Below are positions 8,601 through 10,742 of a stretch of 10,742 nt of DNA, piece by piece. The notes beneath the pieces were generated by a model that was not told the DNA's origin, made no database searches, and saw only the letters and a program-made list of their open reading frames with translations. Source of the stretch: Verrucomicrobia bacterium 12-59-8. GTDB taxonomy: Bacteria; Verrucomicrobiota; Verrucomicrobiae; Verrucomicrobiales; Verrucomicrobiaceae. Every line of letters begins with the position of its first letter. Position 1 is the first letter of the stretch. The DNA lies in assembly GCA_002279765.1 (NCBI GenBank), contig NCCR01000138.1, positions 1 through 10,742 on the forward strand. The letters are read 5' to 3'. The position numbers and the translations under genes were made by a program.

Positions 8601-10742
8601 CTCAAACGACACCACTGTGGCAGGCACGATCAGCGGCACCGACGGCTCCTTCACCAAAACGGGCAGCGGCAAGACGACCTTCACCGGCGCGGACACGTAC
8701 ACCGGTGCCACTACCATCGCCGACGGCACCCTGGCTCTCTCGGCCGGCGGCTCGCTCTCTGATCTCAGCGCGGTGAATCTCACCAGCGCCACGGGCGTGT
8801 TCGACATCTCGGCGATCACCGCCAGCAGCGAAACGATTGCATCCATCGCAGGTGTGGCGGATTCGAAAGTCTTCCTGGGCGCGAAAAACCTCACGGCAGG
8901 CAGTGCCGGCGATACCACGATGGCAGGCGTCATCAGCGACGGCGGCATTGCGGGGGGAACCGGCGGCTCATTGACCAAGGTGGGTGCAGGCAAGCTCACA
9001 CTCTCCGGTGCCAATGCTTACACCGGTGACACCACCGTGAACGTAGGCACGCTGGAAACTTCCGGCAATGAACGCATCGATAATTTGTCGGATCTCATCG
9101 TGGCCTCGGGCGCCATCTTCCGCCTCGGCGGCAACGAGTCTCTGAGCAGCATCGCAGGCGCGGGCAATATCGAGCTGCAGGCCAACAGCCTGATCTCCAA
9201 TGCGAATGTGGACACCACCTTCTCCGGCGTCATGAGCGGCACGAACGCCTCCGTCTTTACGAAGACGGGCACCGGCAAGCTCACGCTGTCTGGCGCGAAC
9301 ACTTACACTGGCTCCACCTTCTTCAATGAGGGCAGTGCAGATCTCACCGGCAGTCTTGAGAGCAAGACGGTCGTCGTGGCTTCCGGGGTCGTCCTGGACA
9401 GCAAGACTGGCGGTCTCTCGTCATTGGCGGCTGTGACCAACCATGGTACGATCAACCTCGGCTCCACCAATGACACCGTGGCTTCCTACACGAGCACCGG
9501 CACCCTCAACGGCCCGGGCACGCTGACAGCAGCGAACTACAACCTCAATGGTGGTTCCGTGGTGAAGGCGAATCTGGGCGCAGGAACGATCACCACCAAT
9601 GGCACCGTGGATCTCTACGGCACCAGCGCGGCTGAGACGATCGTCATCAATGCAGCGAGTGTTCTCAACGTGAAGGGACCTGAGCTGATCCTGAACACCG
9701 CCTCTGTGACGGTGAACGGCACTCTTAATCTGGACTACACGCCTGCGGGCACGGAAACCTTCCAGACTCTTCTCGGCTCCGGCACCATTCACACCAACGG
9801 CAATGCCCTCATTGTGGCCGATGGCGGCAGCTTCACCGGGACGCTGGACGTTTCAGGCGCGACACTTACCACAGGTGGTGGCAGCGGCGGTGGTGGCGGT
9901 GGCGGCGGATTGACTCTGGGCGGCGGCACGACCACCACGCAGAGCACCAACATCGACAGTGGTCTCACCATCGGCGCAGGTGCGACGCTCAACAGCGGCA
10001 CGATCATCATTGCCAACGGCAGCACGCTGGATCTCAGCGGCGGTGGCACGATCATTTTCACCACGCTGACCAGCAAGGACAACACACCTGCGATCATCAA
10101 CATCGGCGCGAATGATTTCATCATTCCGGCCGGTTCGACGGTTTCGGGCTGGATCACCTTCGTCGGCACTGGAAGAGTCATCAACAACGGCATCCTCTCC
10201 CCTGGTTTCTCCCCTGCCATCACGGTGGTCCCTGCTGCTTTTGTGGACGGACCTGGATCAACCACCAAACTGGAGCTTGCCGGACTCGGCGGTGTGGCCG
10301 GCGCGGACTTTGACCAGCTGCGGCTGACCACGACACTTGCTGCGGATGGCACACTCAACGTGGCGCACTTCGGCGGCTTCACCTCCGCCCAGGGCAACTC
10401 GTTTCAGGTGTTTTCCAATGCAGGCGGCGCTGCCCTGACGGCAGGCGCCATCACCGGCAGCTTTGCCACGGTCACCTTTGACAACGACGGCTTCGCCCCT
10501 CCTGGGGGCCCGAATGTCGCCGTGACGCCTACTGCGGCTTTTGTGCTCGACCTCGACACCGGTGTGCTCACCAGCACGGGGCTGAATGCTCCGACGAACA
10601 CGTATGCCGATCTGGGCAGCAACGAGAACCAACGCGGAGCCGCAGCCTCGATCTTCGCGGCAGCGACTGCCGGAGTGGGTCCGAGCCAGATCAGAACCTC
10701 CACGACAGCAGGTCTCCTGGCGCAGCAGATTACGGATGCCAT
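5530..10742 (+). CDS. Giant secreted autotransporter-like PATR-repeat surface protein, 3' end outside window
   Basis: The frame from ATG 5530 was read to the right edge: 1737 codons and no stop. Residues 1-31 are a Sec signal peptide. Residues ~58-170 look like beta-helix rungs, Gly-rich blocks lie at about 81-93, 174-188, 258-340 and 437-476, and a second rung pair follows at about 473-500. Seven PATR-type motifs (NTYTG core with TLAL-like ending) lie between about 578 and 1275, most inside repeats of about 100 residues. A poly-Gly linker occurs at about 1449-1468. ILSPGFSP (near 1555) and the GTLNV/GGF segment (near 1610) match the passenger end of autotransporters. NENQRGAAASI (1698-1708) resembles the stretch before the outer-membrane barrel, so the barrel is probably beyond the window. 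The likely role is a cell-surface adhesin or structural protein. Cysteine is absent from the visible protein. An in-frame GTG at 5497 is a possible alternative start, but it would put 11 extra residues before a normal signal peptide. Confidence 0.9.
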   Translation, partial: MKTHQHLLRKVPHAALAAILSLSLALKPAYADPLAGVPLTGSNTLDGAGGTISGNSGTGYFVTSGSLDISNVTLQNFQTTGGEGSGGGGGLGGVLFINSGASVTLNNVNFLSNNVIGGQGGVGAVGGALNNMFTTGASAANGANGYTPTQTTYTDIGGTTGTKGYNGSNSILGFGGAGGNGGNGGNGGDRNESLILGVTMASLDVVAVGIELSSAAGNPFTVNVAIGLAPSVINAGIGLGDAVAALAYFDKSLADGQIGLGGGAGKGGNGGNSGFGFGGAAGGDGGNGGIGGANWSGSAYKGGAAGGDAGDGGNGGIGGFGAGGGQGGDGGLGGGGAGWAASAGSPAVPDVTETVTIPASYSKGYIDPVTLQRVQIEGNLQSMPSPYFFDHDNNVNTAAVTVTGKEDSPAMTQVIIKTPGTPAIVAGQAGSRPAGLDGAAGSGGNGGFGAGAGASGAAPGALVTGGSGGSGYGGAIFVRAGATLTITGNAVFDGNGARGGKGQAEDVNTLAGAPGGAAGSDLFMMTGSTVILNPGAGNVITFNGDPSGTSIADDSAPSGTASNIRSGEGADITIKSGLVQFNGTNTYTGQTIIEGGTLQAQDGDGIYFDSNIEFKGTLTSDAVLMGNGDFTRYLGIQSNRLQWTGSGGFAATDGEFNVKLSNGQTMVWAANSFVPNGSALVFGSLYATDNVNFQNNINLNGGNRTILVIANDADLSGAAANTDNAVMNGIISNGSLTIGDATHTGIVVLTAKNTYTGSTTINGGGLALSGKGSLTSSTAVNLASNTSFDISGIDASSQTIASLTAATNSSVILGAKNLTTGDASNTTVAAVISGDGGTVTKQGSGSMTLTAANTFTGATTITDGTVALAGDGSLNDTAPVNMTGATSTFDISAITADSETVGSIAGVAGSKAVLGAKNLTAGDATDTTMAGVISGTGGSLTKQGTGKLTLTAANTYTSDTTVAKGTLALVDAGSLADSTAVKLTDATSVLDISAKTDSSETVASISSVASSSVVLGAKNLTAGDSNDTTVAGTISGTDGSFTKTGSGKTTFTGADTYTGATTIADGTLALSAGGSLSDLSAVNLTSATGVFDISAITASSETIASIAGVADSKVFLGAKNLTAGSAGDTTMAGVISDGGIAGGTGGSLTKVGAGKLTLSGANAYTGDTTVNVGTLETSGNERIDNLSDLIVASGAIFRLGGNESLSSIAGAGNIELQANSLISNANVDTTFSGVMSGTNASVFTKTGTGKLTLSGANTYTGSTFFNEGSADLTGSLESKTVVVASGVVLDSKTGGLSSLAAVTNHGTINLGSTNDTVASYTSTGTLNGPGTLTAANYNLNGGSVVKANLGAGTITTNGTVDLYGTSAAETIVINAASVLNVKGPELILNTASVTVNGTLNLDYTPAGTETFQTLLGSGTIHTNGNALIVADGGSFTGTLDVSGATLTTGGGSGGGGGGGGLTLGGGTTTTQSTNIDSGLTIGAGATLNSGTIIIANGSTLDLSGGGTIIFTTLTSKDNTPAIINIGANDFIIPAGSTVSGWITFVGTGRVINNGILSPGFSPAITVVPAAFVDGPGSTTKLELAGLGGVAGADFDQLRLTTTLAADGTLNVAHFGGFTSAQGNSFQVFSNAGGAALTAGAITGSFATVTFDNDGFAPPGGPNVAVTPTAAFVLDLDTGVLTSTGLNAPTNTYADLGSNENQRGAAASIFAAATAGVGPSQIRTSTTAGLLAQQITDA
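6046..6957 (+). repeat. Gly/Asn-rich low-complexity blocks (PE_PGRS-like composition)
   Basis: Three Gly-rich blocks built on G-G-N/D/A/x units lie at about 6046-6093, 6301-6549 and 6838-6957; a shorter one lies at about 5770-5808. They are separated by two non-repetitive inserts. The first (6094-6300) is a hydrophobic stretch of 69 residues, and the second (6550-6837) is a Thr/Val/Pro-containing domain of 96 residues. The composition recalls mycobacterial PE_PGRS and some proteobacterial autotransporters. The resemblance is one of composition and does not show homology. Imperfect GGC/GGT repeats at DNA level could allow length changes. Confidence 0.75.
7771..9350 (+). repeat. Tandem ~100-residue repeats, each with a PATR motif
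   Basis: The asparagine (or aspartate) codon of the N-T-Y-T-G core falls at 7786, 8086, 8389, 8692, 9013 and 9298, so the units are 300, 303, 303, 321 and 285 bp. An isolated earlier copy is at 7282. Each of the first four units runs: PATR hairpin (such as LTLTAANTYT with a TLAL ending), a FDIS strand, a SETVASI-like strand, LGAKNLTAGD, TTVAGVISG, then LTKQGSGK into the next PATR motif. The fifth unit is degenerate: LGAKNLTAGD is replaced by a diverged sequence while the VMSG and TKTGTGKLTL parts remain. The unit size suggests several right-handed beta-helix turns per repeat. DNA copies are diverged, so recent duplication is unlikely. Confidence 0.85.
9871..9912 (+). repeat. Poly-glycine linker encoded by GGN runs
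   Basis: Twelve of the thirteen codons here, read in the surface-protein frame, are Gly codons (GGT/GGC/GGA) with one Ser, and a second GGG run follows, flanked by Thr-rich sequence. It separates the PATR-repeat passenger from the C-terminal passenger domain and is probably a flexible hinge. The GGY-rich tract is a plausible site of replication slippage in multiples of three. Confidence 0.7.

Noticed and set aside
7771..9350. Repeat array considered as CRISPR or another DNA-level array
   Set aside because: Units are about 300 bp, diverged at DNA level, in frame, and conserved as protein motifs. No short identical repeats with unique spacers occur.
7791..10742. Further minus-strand open frames (7791-8390, 8394-9014, 9018-9302, 9421-9792, 9789-10397, 10258-10632, 10404-10742)
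   Set aside because: They are antisense to the PATR region. Their own repeated pattern simply reflects the ~300-bp repeat on the plus strand.

Overview
The window suggests a Verrucomicrobiota bacterium, with a Prosthecobacter/Verrucomicrobium-like member most likely. The evidence is a G+C-rich sequence, an ECF-like sigma factor next to a transmembrane Ser/Thr kinase with an N-terminal zinc-ribbon-like motif, and a very large secreted protein built from autotransporter-associated beta-strand repeats. This assignment rests on gene style only, because no rRNA or tRNA gene is present.

Layout from left to right. (1) Bases 3-638 (+) are the 3' part of a PiT-type inorganic phosphate transporter. 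(2) Bases 610-1884 (-) encode BioA, the DAPA aminotransferase of biotin synthesis; its 3' end overlaps the transporter gene tail-to-tail by 29 bp. (3) Bases 1885-1988 are an AT-richer divergent spacer. (4) Bases 2004-2762 (+) encode an ECF-like sigma factor. (5) Bases 2796-5387 (+) encode a zinc-ribbon / Hanks-type kinase / TM / TPR-like protein closely following the sigma gene. (6) Bases 5388-5529 hold two perfect short dyads and a doubtful 29-codon ORF. (7) From 5530 to the right edge runs one uninterrupted reading frame of 1737 codons with no stop. It encodes a signal peptide, beta-helix-like rungs, Gly/Asn-rich blocks, seven PATR-type motifs (several in a tandem repeat of about 100 residues), a poly-Gly linker, and a terminal passenger domain. 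The window ends where an outer-membrane beta-barrel or other anchor would be expected.

How the genes may work together. The transporter and bioA are housekeeping genes unrelated to the rest. The sigma factor and kinase form a recognisable regulatory pair: the kinase has a complete catalytic core in the cytoplasm and a TPR-like region predicted on the far side of the membrane, and no anti-sigma gene lies beside the sigma gene. The giant surface protein lies directly downstream on the same strand, so the sigma/kinase pair may control it. That link is inference from gene order. The most unusual object is the giant protein itself. Its gene is easily missed because it has no stop in the window and its composition leaves long open frames on the opposite strand.
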